From Microstegium vimineum (taxonomy: Eukaryota; Streptophyta; Magnoliopsida; Poales; Poaceae): 64,000 nt of DNA. Below are positions 45,316-58,800 of this stretch, one piece after another. The stretch lies in the NCBI GenBank assembly GCA_022036555.1, contig CM039122.1:53208693-53272692 (forward strand), read 5' to 3'. A model generated the notes under the pieces. That model saw only the letters and a list, made by a program, of their open reading frames with translations. It was not told the DNA's origin and searched no databases. The translations under genes and the position numbers were made by a program. How positions within the stretch are numbered: the first letter of the stretch is position 1; each line of letters begins with the position of its first letter.

Positions 45316-48300
45316 ATGGCTGCGGCTTCCCACCTCCTCTCCCTCTTCTTCCTCCTCCTCCTCCTTCTCCCCGCTTCTAACGCCATCTACTGCGACGAAG
45401 ACGACTGCTACGACCTCCTAGGGTACCATCTCCCTCCTCCTCCCCTCCATTTGACTGGTTCGTTCTCCCGCTCAGCAATCGATGTGCCGCAGGCTTAAGC
45501 AGGACGCGAACGCGTCGGACATCAAGAAAGCGTACTACAAGCTCTCTCTGAAACAGTGAGTTCCTGGCCTCTTTTCTCGGTTCTTGCCCCCGATCCGAGC
45601 CGACGCTGACCATTTCTTGCAATTTCTGTGCTGTGCAGCCATCCGGACAAGAACCCCGATCCGGAGTCGCGGAAGCTCTTCGTCAAGGTCGCCAATGCTT
45701 ACGAGGTCTGGCGTGGACACACCTGCCCATTTGGATCTTGCTTGCATATCTTCCTGGCTGCCTGAGCCAATCGTGGTGCCAACAAGATCTATGTCTAATT
45801 CCACGCTTTGGTGCCAGTGGTGGAAAATTGATCACGTGCACTGATACATTAATGAATTCCATTCGTCTATTTTATTCAAATCGGTACAGTAACCACAGTA
45901 TTTGGAATGCCACTCCAAAATGGTAGGCACTTGTCAAGCTATGAAACCTGCAGTAGGAGCTAATTGAGCTTCTTGGCATGGATACTTTTTATACTTGGGT
46001 AAAGTCCACAACACTAGATGTAATCTGAACGAACTATCACAATACCACAGTTCTGAAGACATATATCATGGAACTACATGTTTGGCATTGTATTTTAATG
46101 CAGAACCACAGATTTAAGAGTTCTCTTTCTTAAGTTTATTTCTGACAGCTGTTGTCTGAGGTGACATAACCACATCTCCTGTTACTTGAGGTGGCTGCAA
46201 TGTCCTTAAATATGTATTTCTGTGATAAAATGAGTTAGCAAATGCATGGTTCCTTCTCCTTGATACATGTCCATGTATTTGCAAGTTGTGACAATTTTTC
46301 CTTCTTACTTTTTGAAATTTAATCTTCCTTAATTTATTCGAGTCCTCTGAGTTTTAGTTTTTTCATTGAGGTTTGGTCGAATAACTCATTCTTGTTAGTG
46401 ACCAGGGCTGATATGAAATTGGTAAATAATGACTTCGTTTGCTGGCTCAAGAACCATTCCCATGGCAAGAACAGAGCTGAGATTATTCTTAAGTGCTGAT
46501 CACATTGTTTGCTGGCTCAAGAACTTCTACCTCTGGATAAATATTTGAAATAACATTTACAAATAGTTTGGTATATTTCTCAAGTTGTTCATGCAAGTAG
46601 GCTTGCTCATAAATAGGCCATTTTTTGCGGATTTCGTGGAATTTTTTGCGGACCCCCCAGACAAGCCTGCTTGCATCAGAAGCTGAAACTTACAAAACCA
46701 ACTTTCATTGCAGTTGGTCGAGGTGATTTGTGCAAATTCTATCTCCTTTCTAAAATGTAACCTTAATAAACATACTGATCTTGCATGATGAAATTAAATA
46801 GTTCCTTGGTGTGGCATGTTGCTGCTGACTAATACTTGCATCTTGCCTTGCCCTTTGTTTGATTCTTAATTTTTGTATACCTTTGAATTGGTAAACCCAC
46901 CCCCTGTCCTAATTTTCCCTTCCAAATGTTTGGTTCCTGAGCTTTTATACTTGTTTTTATCCATCAGATTCTGAAAGACGAATCCACTAGGAAGCAGTAT
47001 GACTATGCCATTGAACATCCAGAGGAGGTAAACATGCATTCCCTCCCTGTCATGAAAATAATGTAACTATGCTATTATCAACTCTTCATCATTCCATTAA
47101 ATGCTTTTCTGCTTTCTGTCACTAGAAGCATTTTGACTTGTAAGAGTGTACCCACCTTTTCACATTCCATGGTCACATAGTTTTATTTGTTTAAATAATT
47201 ATGTGCAGTTATTTTCTATTTATCTACCTATTTACATACTACTTACTACTGTGTACTTTTGCTTTAACATTTATTAGATATGAATGATTGAGCTATGCTC
47301 CTGTTTGGATTCTAGGATATTTTAGAAGCTAGTTTCTAGAATCCAGCTTGGAATCCAAATTCCAAACACATAACTTTTGGCTAGCTTTTACGAAAAAGAG
47401 AAGTCCAGCTTAGTAGCTTACACAATCTATATTGCATCCAAACATAGCCTGTATCTGCCAGATGTCCAAATCGACTTTATATATGAGTGAATTACACTTA
47501 ATTAGTTATTTAGCCTTTTCAGACCAGAGTAAACATATAATATAGTAGATGGTGAACATTATTTTTCCTTATAATTCTATACTCAGTATTTGCCACCATT
47601 TGTTTCATTGTTACTTGCTATATATATATATTTCTTGTTATGCCTTCATTTGAATTAAGAGGACCATTGGAACCTTGTCTATCGTTTTAGCTGCGAAACA
47701 TACCTTCCTATTACATTTTCAGAAGCAGCTATAGTCAATGATCTTTGTTCCATGATGTAAATACTATTCTCAACTAGACCTTTAGCCTCTTAGGACTCAA
47801 GAAACGCTTGTGCTTATAAAAAGAATTGTCTTGTTCCTTTGAATTTGTTTCATCTTTCATGCTTATCTGTTGTTACATATCTTTTCCCAAAAACATTTCT
47901 TTCTGGATTGTTTTTTATGTGCTCCACGGAAGACCTGATGAGTTATGTGGTTTACTCACTATTATATCCGTAATAGCTATTGTGGAAATACATGTCCAGT
48001 ATAGCCTAGCAAGGGTTGCAAAACTAGGAGAAGCATGCTACATATGTATATCTACTTTATTTGTGAACTTAATTTATTTTCTACCTCAAAGCTTCATCCT
48101 GGGTTTAAGTTTGATTTTGAAAATACATAGAAATCATTTTTTCTGAAAAAATAGTTACTTGCATTGAACAGACCTAACTTTACTTTTTCTTAAAAAAATG
48201 GATACCCATAACCTTAAAACTGGAGCATTTATTCAGAAATCGATTATTGCTCTCAATTTATATTTATTAAAATCTAAGAAATTTCAAATTTGTGTTTTCC

Positions 48301-50886
48301 ACAAGATTTCATATTTAATAATTAGAAGGTAAAATCTAAGAGTGGTTCTGTGATTTTTGTATGTGACATCTACGCACTGTTACTGATTGTATGTCCCGTT
48401 CATTTCAGGTTTTCTATAACACAGCTCAATACTATAGGGCATACTATGGATATAAAACGGTTTGATTTTCCATTCATGAGAAGATTATGCAGCAATGTTC
48501 CTTAATAGTACTACAACTAACTGCATTGCCTATGTGTAGGACCCTCGTGCTGTGTTGATTGGTCTTCTTCTAATTGTTTCAGCATTTCAATACATAAATC
48601 AGATAACAAGGTATAACCAGGTATGAACAGAGATTTGAAGGAAAATATAAAGCTGTCAACTTTTGTAGGTGTGTTTTGTATTTGTTGTTTATGGACCAAA
48701 TGCTCAACACATTCAGAATTTCAATGCTGACACAGTTATATTGCTTCAAAAGAGTGGATGCAGTTTTTTTTAGTTATCTGCGGGTTACTATTATATAAGT
48801 TTGATTATTTCCTTTTTATTTTCAGCATTTCCACTTAATTTCTGCTGAACTTTTTACTATACTATCTCAATGTTGCCGTCATTTAAAGTTTAAGACTGTA
48901 CACACAGTTTTGATCTTGGCAAAACCGCATAGTAGGTTGAACACCTAGTTTTGTTGAATTAGATACATTAAGTATCAAGTTTCATCTGTAATTTTTCTCT
49001 GATCAATATTGATTTTTATGTTTACATGGGGAAGCTTTGCAACTAGATATCTAATGCATTATTTATCTCTATATATGCCCTATTCTCACGAATTTCAACA
49101 TAAAGCAAATGTGGTCCTATATCCTTTGTTCACTCACAAAATGGAAACACAAACAAATGCTTGAGCATGGCCTCGTGCAAACATTGAAAGTGTAATACCC
49201 TTATTGCAGGCCATGGAAAGTGTCAAGCAAACTCCTGCTTACAAAAATAGGTTAAAAGCTTTGGAGTTTGAGCGAACAGGAGGAATTGCTAGCAAAAAGA
49301 AGGGCCACAAGCAGGTGGATAAGTAAGAAAAAGACTTCTGATAAGCTTGTTTCTTTTTTGGCTTATTTTCTTGAGACAAGGCTCCTTTTATTCCAGCTCT
49401 ATTTATATGCTACTTTCAAGAGATCTAAAAGTTTAAATCGTCTTGTATATTGTCAATTTGATGTTGGAAAGTGTTTAACAGAGTTGATAGATTACTTTGC
49501 TTTTCAATTTCTTTGTTCTTTTAGAAATAGTATTTTCAGGAAGGTAGATGCTGATATCATGATGGGTTCTGGATGTACATAAGTTTTCTGTCACTTATCA
49601 GTTTATGTTTAGTTTTTGATAGTGGGTATAATAGCATTGTTTCTTATAATTGTTTTATTTCTAATGTAGGAAAGTTGAAGAAGAGGTAAGTAATGAAGTT
49701 GAATTGCAAATTCATGGGGTTGAAAAACCGTCTGTCTGGAGGTTGTATGGTGTCCAATTTATACTTTTGCCTTACTCCATTGGCAAGGTCAGTTCATACC
49801 TTCTAAACCTGTCCATTTTGAGCTGATCAAATTACAAGAGACCCACCTGCAACATCAACCGTTTTAACTTACCTGCTCTTCATTAGAAATTTGACATGAA
49901 GCATATTGACTGAACTTCATCTGTAACTTTTATTGTGGCAGGCGCTTACTTGGAAGATTTGTTGGTTTTGGAGATACCGGGTAAAGAAATTACCATATAC
50001 ATGGGAGGATGCTAGCCGCTTGACTTGGATTTCACTCCAGATACCTGTGAATACATGGGAAAATTTTGTTATTTATACAAATTGAACTCATCTAACAAAT
50101 TTGATATTCAGTTTGTGAGGTTTATGGTGGCAAAGGTTGTTCAATAGCGTAATCTAACTAGAACAAATGCTAACAAATGAATGTATAATAGAACCCTACT
50201 GCTGACGGCCCCCTAACTGACTGGGGTTGAGCTGTTGAGGACTTGGGGTGTCAGCTGTGCTTAGCATACCATGACAGAGTTTTTTTATGCATAGCTGCCG
50301 CATGGTCCCTCCTTTTGTGGTAGCGAAGCTTCACCATGATGGAGTTTTGTTGTGCCGACTAGTTGAATGTGCCCTGTATTCATGGGACATCTTGCTATTT
50401 TACATGGTAAGATGTATTGGCATGTCTATTGTGCTGTTCATCAAAAGGCTTGGAAAAGTACTTCATTGGTGTAGTGCATAATGTAGTCTAAATAGCTTAA
50501 TATCAAATTCAATCGTTAAGTGCCATTTAGACTACTTGCAAACAACTCACACCATGACATGTTGTGTTATCTATGAATTACATGGAACTGAATTATAGAC
50601 ATCAGTCATTGGGAGTTGTTGGCTGGAACTGTATGGTCAGGCGTGTGCCGCTTGTCAGTGTGACCAAGCTCCATCCTCTTCATAGAGATATTGAACAAAC
50701 TGACCTAGTTTTTAAGCTAAACACTTAAATTTGTATTACTGGAATGAGGATAGCCTGTATAATGTGATATGTTGTGTTTCAGATGAGTCTAGGAAGGAGG
50801 ACCTTGTAAGAAGACACCTTTGGGAAAAGAGCAACATGGAGAGGTACATTGCAGAGATGAGGAAGGAATCAAAGCGTAGGAGGTAG
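45316..50886 (+). CDS. DNAJC25-like ER membrane J-protein (296 aa), suspect last donor
   Basis: J-domain co-chaperone that stimulates Hsp70 ATPase, anchored in the ER membrane. Ten exons: 45316-45422, 45493-45555, 45639-45705, 46968-47027, 48409-48459, 48540-48620, 49210-49322, 49670-49787, 49942-50068 and 50783-50886. They total 891 nt. A signal peptide (MAAASHLLSLFFLLLLLLPA) is followed by a J-domain starting CYDLLG, with HPDKNPD as its HPD motif. Membrane helices occur near DPRAVLIGLLLIVSAFQYIN and WRLYGVQFILLPYSIGK. The C-terminus is basic and ends MRKESKRRR. Oddity: to keep the conserved frame (WEN.D/ESRKEDL) exon 9 must end at 50068, but the next two bases are TT, not GT. Using the GT one base earlier shifts the frame and ends after about ten residues. 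All other borders are canonical. Confidence 0.88.
47297..47457. mobile_element. Short MITE-like insertion in DNAJ intron 4
   Basis: GCTCCTGTTTGGATTC at the left and GCATCCAAACATAGCC at the right form an imperfect inverted pair around ~160 bases in a long intron. No target duplication was assigned. Confidence 0.4.
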
Positions 50887-51619
50887 CAGTGTATACCTGA
50901 GACTACAGCAACTTTCAACAATACAACATGCTGAACAACACATTCGAGTGAAAAGTTATAGGCCAGGCTTGAGTTCACCGATAGCTAAATTGATAGGGGA
51001 AGGAGTCCAGAATCCAGATACTGTTTGATTTGTTAAAGTGTCACGAATCACCATGTTGAGGATGGAGAAGTGCCATGGTGGATGGTGCAGAACTAAGAGG
51101 CATAGCAATTTCGTAACCCGAAATAAGGAATCATGTTTGGATTTTCTTTCTTCATAACAACTCTGTTTTGTCTAGGAAATGAACCATGAACCTTTATACA
51201 TGGGAAAAATCTGTAGGGCACTCCGGCATTCCTATTGCCATAGCTACCTGAATTTTGCGCCGTCCGTCTCTTCTTTTGATTCTACACTGGCCGTTTGATA
51301 TGTGCTCGTTGGCTGTTTTTTTACTTTCTCTCCAAGTTGTGGGACCTTTACGCCGGAATAGATCAGTGATACCGAGCACCCCAAGAGTCGTCGTCGGCTC
51401 ATCCATTCATCGTCTCTGCCTCTTCCTGTACCTGGCGTTCTCTGGATACGCCATCAGGGCCGTGTGCTGCCAGTATGTCGGCGCCGGCCGCCGTAGAACT
51501 CCAGCTGCGCATGTACGTCTTGCCGAGGCGTTCCAGCAGCTGACCTCCGTGAAGGTGCGGCCGTGACGGCCATCTCAGACCGGCGCCACGTTCGCTATCT
51601 GCCGCCATGTCCTGGACAT
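50887..51619. other. 3' flank of the DNAJ gene and unassigned sequence
   Basis: The 3' UTR side of the J-protein runs to about 51200. 51230-51600 becomes GC-richer and may be the upstream part of the PPR relic that follows, but no frame there is convincing. Confidence 0.4.
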
Positions 51620-51792
51620 AGGGATGCAAGTTCAATTTATTTTGGGTTATTGGGGTCGACCTAAAAAATCAATCAAATGAACTAAAATAATATTTTTATA
51701 GTTTGAGAGAAGTGAAAAAATAAAGTAGAATAACAGTTAACTATAATTAATTAAGTGACCAAAAAAACCATTAGGTACCCACTTGTATCCCT
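51620..51792. mobile_element. MITE-like insertion with AGGGATGCAAGT ends
   Basis: AGGGATGCAAGT at the left is mirrored by ACTTGTATCCCT at the right, around an AT-rich 150-base core. It sits in GC-rich, formerly coding DNA of a PPR relic. Confidence 0.6.
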
Positions 51793-52260
51793 ACCTGCTG
51801 GACAGGTCGCTCGTGTCGTGCAACACCGTCGTCGACGCCCTGGCGGGCAGTGGGCACCACCTTGCAGCGCTCGACTTGTTCCGGGAGATGCAGCGCGACC
51901 GGCCCGTCGTCGCGCCTGACACCTACACTACACCGTGCATAGCATGCTCGGCGGCGGCGGCGTGCTGGTTGTGTGCACGAGCTCATCGCACACCGAGATC
52001 GCCGCACCTCGGCATGGGCGCGCCGAGCAGCGGCCAGAACAGCAAGAATCTGTGCACTGTTAACACGAGTTCTCGTGCACCTGTGCTCGACATGCATGCA
52101 TCTGGACGTGCTCCGTCGATCGAAGCCGCATGCTCGTCATGCCGTACAACAAGGCGCTCCACCACGACGGTTCCTTGTAGTTCGTGTCACTCGGCTCCAC
52201 GAGGCACCCTGCTCGATCGCCATCCGAATATTCGGGGTGATTCATCCCATCTAACCAAAC
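51783..52260 (+). pseudogene. PPR-protein relic
   Basis: The plus strand reads YLLDRSLVSCNTVVDALAGS, then GHHLAALDLFREMQRDRPVV and APDTYT, which is clearly a PPR repeat pair. A neighbouring frame then continues as VHELIAHRDRRTSAWARRAA-like residues, so the frame has slipped. No start codon, DYW domain or full repeat array remains. A MITE interrupts the upstream side. Confidence 0.6.
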
Positions 52261-52866
52261 ACTAGAACAAAGAGATATATACCCTCAACCAAACACGTCC
52301 TTTGTACTCCAAAACTCACTCAGACACCTGTCTCACCCCCAACCATACATACACTTATACCCCAACACTTCCTCTCAGGTGGAGACACTTTTTGGCCTTA
52401 GACGTGGAACAATGACAAGCATTAATTATATATTTTATTTAATTACGCTAATCAGATTTTGAACTCGTGATCTCTACTTTGATATTTAAATCAAAAAGCT
52501 TAAGCAAGAGATAGGCAGTTTAATTACACTTAAAACCATTTTCTATTGGGACGATGGAGACTGAAAGCCTTAACCCGAACAACAAAGCTAGCCTTAGGGC
52601 CTGTTCTGTTCTGTTAGCCAAAATGCAACCAGAAATAGTTCCAGGTGATAAATAAAGGATATATAAGTGAAACAATCCATGTAGGAATTGTTCCATCCAG
52701 ACCAGCAATCCCTAACAACGGAACGGACCTTTAAGCGGTGAGGATCAATTCACAAAACACCACGCTGAGGGCCTGGGGCTGATCGAGTAGTTTTTAGGCA
52801 ACGAGGTGATAACATAAATAGCGCGCAGTTAGATTTCTAGCTAGTAGTACTAATTAATAACTAACA
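52261..52866. other. Intergenic, MITE-like sequence near 52590-52735
   Basis: Mostly AT-rich. GGCCTGTTCTGTTCTGTTAG near 52598 and 'taacaacggaacggacc' near 52714 form a weak inverted pair suggestive of a short MITE. No gene was recognised. Confidence 0.4.
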
Positions 52867-55800
52867 TTAAATTGGGCCCGTGGCGGGGTAATCGACGATC
52901 GACGGAGGGCGGTCGGTGTTGCCACGCATGGTGAGCATCTGATGCAGCAGATCCCTGCGAAGGCCTCCTATCGATCTCTCTCTCTCTGCATGCAAAATAT
53001 AAGGCTAAAAGATAAGATATACAACGGCGAGTATAATACAATACAACTTTCAGCTACAGGCTACTTTCTCTAATCTGTAGTCGCATCGCAATCGCACATA
53101 CGTATATATAAGATGTACTAGAAACCAAAACTTGATACTTAAAGAGTTCTACACTAGCTATCAGTATCTGTGACAAGTGGTCAATTACCACTTACCTCGC
53201 TGACAGTCTGCTTCAGACCTTTGCCGTCGAATTCTCTGGCTGCAGATTATGTATAGTTAAAGCTCTACTTAACTGGGTCAACAGCCATATAACTGAAATG
53301 TGAATGACATACCAGCGACTGCGCATTCCTTTTAAATCCCTTAGAAATTCTGCTTTCCAGATGCTGGGGCTGGACTCCTGGTGATCATAGCCATGCGAGT
53401 TGCAGTAGAGAGATACGCAGACGAGGAGAGCACTAAGAAGCTGGGGCGCCAATGAAGCGTGCTTCTTCTTTATCGCCTCCACGCTACTGCGCAAGAGAGG
53501 GTCAAGGATGTTGAGCCGCTTCTCCATGAAATCCCAAGCATGACCACGAACCATCTAGCTCTACTGGCGCAATCACCTGCAAGCCGTACGTCCCGATGAG
53601 AAACAAGATATGTTGGAAATAGAGGCGAATTAGCAATGAATCTAATTCCAGTAATGAGGACAACAATTATAACAACGTGTATTATAGGCAAACCTATCAC
53701 AGATACACGGTCTACTAAAACATGAATCGAACATGCTAACACTACGATCAGAGGCAATCTCGATCTACTCAGTGCTAGCAACATGATAAACATAAGAACG
53801 AACAAAGAGAGAGACATTCTTACAGTGGGGTTGTCGGCACTAGAGGAGCTAGCGCAATAGTAGTCGAAGCAGGCCGGCGGTGAAGACCAGTGGACGCCGG
53901 CGTAGAGGGAAGCAGACGGACAGCGAGCAGTCGCGACGGCGCTTCCCAAAAACCTTATACGCCCCCTACCCCGTGCAGGGACACGAGAGGACGTGGGCTT
54001 CGGAGACCTGCTCTCCCGACGCCGATGACACGGCGGCGGCGGGATGGAGAAGGCGAGGACGGCGGCTCAGCACAGAGGTACGAGGAGGAGATGTAGCACC
54101 GGTAGCCAATGAAGGAGATGTCTCTCCCAAATATAGGCAGGACGCGCCGCGGCAGATGGTAAGTAATCAGCCGCGCCAATCACCGTATTAAGGTAAGTGT
54201 CAATCACTCAATCAATCACCATTAATACGAGAATAATTGCTTACCAAAACAGTCAGCGCAATTTTCTCCATACATGCAAAAATAACGAGTGGCAAAAGGT
54301 AACCGCGGACCCGCAAGCATGAGGCCGGGAAATCGCCAGACCATTCACGTGCATGCCGTGCGCCCGCGCCCTTCGCCCCGCCCCGCCCGGCGAGGCGAGG
54401 CGAGGCGAGCGCGCACGGGTTTCTCCCTTTTCCCTCTCACTCCCATAGCTTCAACTAGATGGGGATAGCTCACCCTTTTAAGTGAGGCTCACTCCTTCTA
54501 GAGTAGCAAGGTGGGACTATAGTCCCCCACCATATCATGCATGTGTGAGTGGGCCTTTGGGAGGCCCAATTCTTCTAACAATCACCCACCAGATCCCAGA
54601 GGCACGCTGCATTCTCCAAGTACCAAAGTACTGTTAATATACCGGCTTTTCAGTGGAGACCGGTTAAGGTTGAACATCCACCTAGAGCGGCAAGCTCGAC
54701 TCATCCACAACTGCACAATGGACTATGCCTTGAATTGACAGTTTGGTGTGAACAAGTTTCACTTGACGTCTTGACTGATACTAGGCCACCAAGTGCCTTT
54801 CCCCGCGAGTGGAGCTTATAAGTCATACTCCTATCTCACTTCATGAGCTTTTAAAGAGTTCCCAACTCTTACAAACTGCGACCAACAATTAGACTCACAT
54901 AGGTGTGTTCTTGCAAGAATACCCTGTAGGACGGTATCTCACTCTAAGAGTCTCAGGACACATTAAGACCGAAGTCAGCCTGCCTTACAGTAATGAGAGT
55001 ACTGCATCTCCAACGGAGTGGGTTAAAAGTAAATTGTACTCTCCAGTCAACCAACAGCTTGTTCTTCCCGAGTCCTACTTCACGGGATCTCCGATCACAT
55101 AGGCTGGGTTACCACTGAGGTTAACTCACATGGGTCTCAGTCCCATCTCCTTCGATGCATTATCAATCACGACACGTGATAGTCCCTTAGTAAAGGGATC
55201 TGTCAGGTTTTTAGCTGTATGGATGTACTCCACAGCTATCACTCCGGAGCTTCTTAACTTCCTGACAGACTTCAATCTGCGTTTCACATGTTTGGTGGAC
55301 TTCATTGAACTATCCTGGCTATTCTTCACCTTTGTAATAACTGTCTGATTGTCACAGTTTATGAGAATAGCAGGAATTGGTTTTTCAACCACAGGCAAGT
55401 CCATCAACAATTCTCTCAACCACTTAGCTTCGCTGGCGGCTGTATCCAGAGCAGTGAGCTCTGCCTCCATGGTAGACTTTGTAAGTATTGTCTGCTTACG
55501 AGACCTCCATAAGACAGCACCGCCTCCTAGTGTGAAAGCATATCCACTAGTGGCCTTTAGCTCATCGGGTACCCTGAAAGCATATCCTTCAAGTACAGCA
55601 GGGTACCCTGAATAGTGAATGCCATAGCTCATTATACCCTTCAGATAGCGCAATACTCGATCAATACCACGCCAGTGATCATCTCCAGGATTAGAGGAAA
55701 ACCTACTCAATTTGCTTACAGCATATAAGATGTCAGGGCGGGTTGCGCTAGCTAGATACATTAGAGAGCCAATTATTTGGGAGTATCTCAGATGATCCCT

Positions 55801-58800
55801 TCCTAGCCTTTTATTCTTTCGAAGTATTAGGTTAGGATCATAAGGTGTTGGAGAGGACTTGCAGTCCATATAGCCAAAACGGCTCAATACCTTCTCCACA
55901 TAATGAGATTGCAAAAGAGTAATCTCATTCTCACCCTTAATAAGTTTAATGTTAAGGATCACATCCGCTTCCCCCAAATCTTTCATATCAAAATTTTGGG
56001 ATAAGAATGACTTTAAGTCATTTATCTCATCGATACTAGTCCCAAAAATTAGTATGTCATCAACATACAGACATAGGATTACTCCTTTGCCCCCACCATA
56101 GCGATAGTACACACATGTATCGGCTTCATTTACTGCGAACCCAGCAGATGTCAAAGTTTTGTCAAACTTCTCATGCCACTGCTTGGGCGCTTGCTTTCGG
56201 CCGTACAAGGATTTAATTAACTTGCACACCTTGCCCTCTTGACCCGGTGCTATAAACTCGTCCGGCTGATCCATATATATTTCTTCCTCCAACTCTCCAT
56301 TGAGGAAAGTCGTCTTCACATCCATTTGATGGACTAGAAGACCGTGGGAAGCAGCCAAGGACAATAGCACACGGATAGTAGTTAATCTGGCAACAGGTGA
56401 GTAGGTGTCAAAGAAATCCTCGCCTTCTTTCTGTGTATAACCTTTAGCCACAAACCTAGCCTTGTACTTTTCAATAGTACCGTCAGGCCTAAGCTTCTTC
56501 TTAAATACCCACTTACAGCCAACGGGCTTGCAGCCTTTAGGCCGATCAGTTACTTCCCACGTACCATTTGCAGTGATGGAGTCCATCTCGCTACGGACTG
56601 CATCCTTCCAATAGTCAGTATCAGGTGATGCAAACGCTTCTGCTATGGTCGTGGGAGTATCATCCACGAGGTACACAGTGAAGTCATCACCAAAGGATTC
56701 AATCCTTTGTCTCTTACTCCTCGGAGCTACGACACTGTCATCCTCCACATTTTCAGGTGGGTTAATTATTGGCTCTATTGCAGGTGCGGGTTCAGGGGTA
56801 AATTCGTTAGATGAACTAGGCAGAGCTTAAGCTCCTTTCATCGGGAATATATTTTCAAAGAATGTAACATCCCGTGACTCAATAAGCGAATCTACTAAAA
56901 TATCAGGCGCATCAGATCTTACGACTAAGAACTTATAAGCTGTGCTATGATGAGCATACCCCAAAAGGATACAATCAACTGTTTTAGGTCCGAGTTTACG
57001 CTTCTTATTAATTGGTATGCTAACCATTGCCAAACAGCCCCACGTACGCAAATAATGGAGTGAAAGTTTCCTTCCTTTCCATCCTTCATACGGAGTTATT
57101 TTACTATTTTTAGTGGGAACTCTATTCAGAACGTGACACGCTGTCAAGACAGCCTCCCCCCACCATGCCTTAGCCATACCGGACGTTCCTAACATGACAT
57201 TTACCAACTCCATTAGCGTCCGGTTCTTGCGTTCGGCAACCCCATTAGATTGAGGCGAATAAGGAGGTGTTCGTTCATGAATTATTCCATTCTCCGAACA
57301 TAACAGATCAAACTCACTAGGGAAATACTCTCCACCGCGATCAGACCTAACTCGTTTGATTTTCTTTTCAAGTTGATTCTCTACTTCAGCTTTGTAAGTC
57401 TTAAAACATTCTAACGCCTCATCTTTAGTTCTTAGCAGAAACACATAACAATACCTAGTAGCATCATCTATCAAAGTCATAAAGTATCTTTTTTCTCCTT
57501 TTGTCAAAACACCATTCATCTCACAACTATCAGAATGTATGAGTTCTAATAATGTCAAATGCCTCTCGTCTACAGCCTTGTGTGGCTTACGAGGTTGCTT
57601 TGCTTGCACACACGCTTGACACTTAGAACCTTTGACAGCAGTAAAACTAGGAATTAAACTCATGCTAGATAATCGCGACATGCAACCAAAATTAATGTGA
57701 CACAAACGTGAATGTCATATATCAGCCACCGAATTGTCTGAATCACACACATGGTTCACTACTTTATTACAGAAATCTAAAGAGAAAAGCGGAACAAGCC
57801 TCCGCTGTCATAACCTTTGTCAATAAATTGGTCATATCTCGAAATGACTACTTTATTCGACTCAAACACCAGCTTAAACCCATCTCGACATAGGAGGGAT
57901 CCACTAACGAGGTTCTTTTTTATTGAGGGCGCATGCTGAACGTTCTTGAGACGCACGATCTTCCCCGAAGTAAACTTCAGATCGACCGAATCAACACCAA
58001 GAACAGTAGCATGCGAGCCATTCCCCATCATGACGGTTGAGCCTCGTGCGACCTGGTAAGATGAAAACATAGAGATATCAGTACAAACATGAATATTGGC
58101 ACTTGTATCTATCCACCAATCATTAGATTGACATACAAAAAATACACTAGGTAAATTACCATACCCAGAGCCTCCACTGGTGTCATCAATAGTCACGTTG
58201 GCAGATTTCTGCCCCTGCTGATTCTTCTTGCCCTTGCGGTTGCGGCACTTCTTGGCAAAATGCCCATTCTTGCCGCAAACGAAGCACACGACCTTGTCCA
58301 TGTTCATCTTCTTCTTCTTAAACTGTGTAGTCTGCACAGCCTTCCCTTTCCCTTTCTGGTTCTGGTTTTTCTTTCCAGCATGCTGCATCACATTGGCGCT
58401 GGACTGGCCTTCGAATGTCCTTTTGGGACCATCCTTTGCCCGAGACTTTTCTTCAACATCGAGACTAGTCAATAGATCCTCAACGAAAATTTGTTGTCTC
58501 TTATGTTTCAGAGTAGTGGCAAAGTCCCTCCATGATGAAGGTAACTTGACAATCATGCCACCAGCCACAAACTTGTCAGGCAAGACGTGTCCAAGCTGTT
58601 CGAGTTCTCTCACAATGAGTTGGAACTCATGAGCCTGTTCCACGACCGGACGGTTTTCAACCATCTTGAAGTCGTGGTACTGCTCCATGACATACAGCTC
58701 GCGCCCAGCGTCCGAGGCCGAGAACTTATGTTCAAGCGCCTCCCACAGTTCAGCAGCATTCTTGATGTTCATATAAACATCACACAGCTGGTCAGAGAGA

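Noticed and set aside
53470..53949. Open frame running from the copia LTR into Ulp1-like exon E
   Set aside because: It crosses the transposon boundary and the intron acceptor; accidental.
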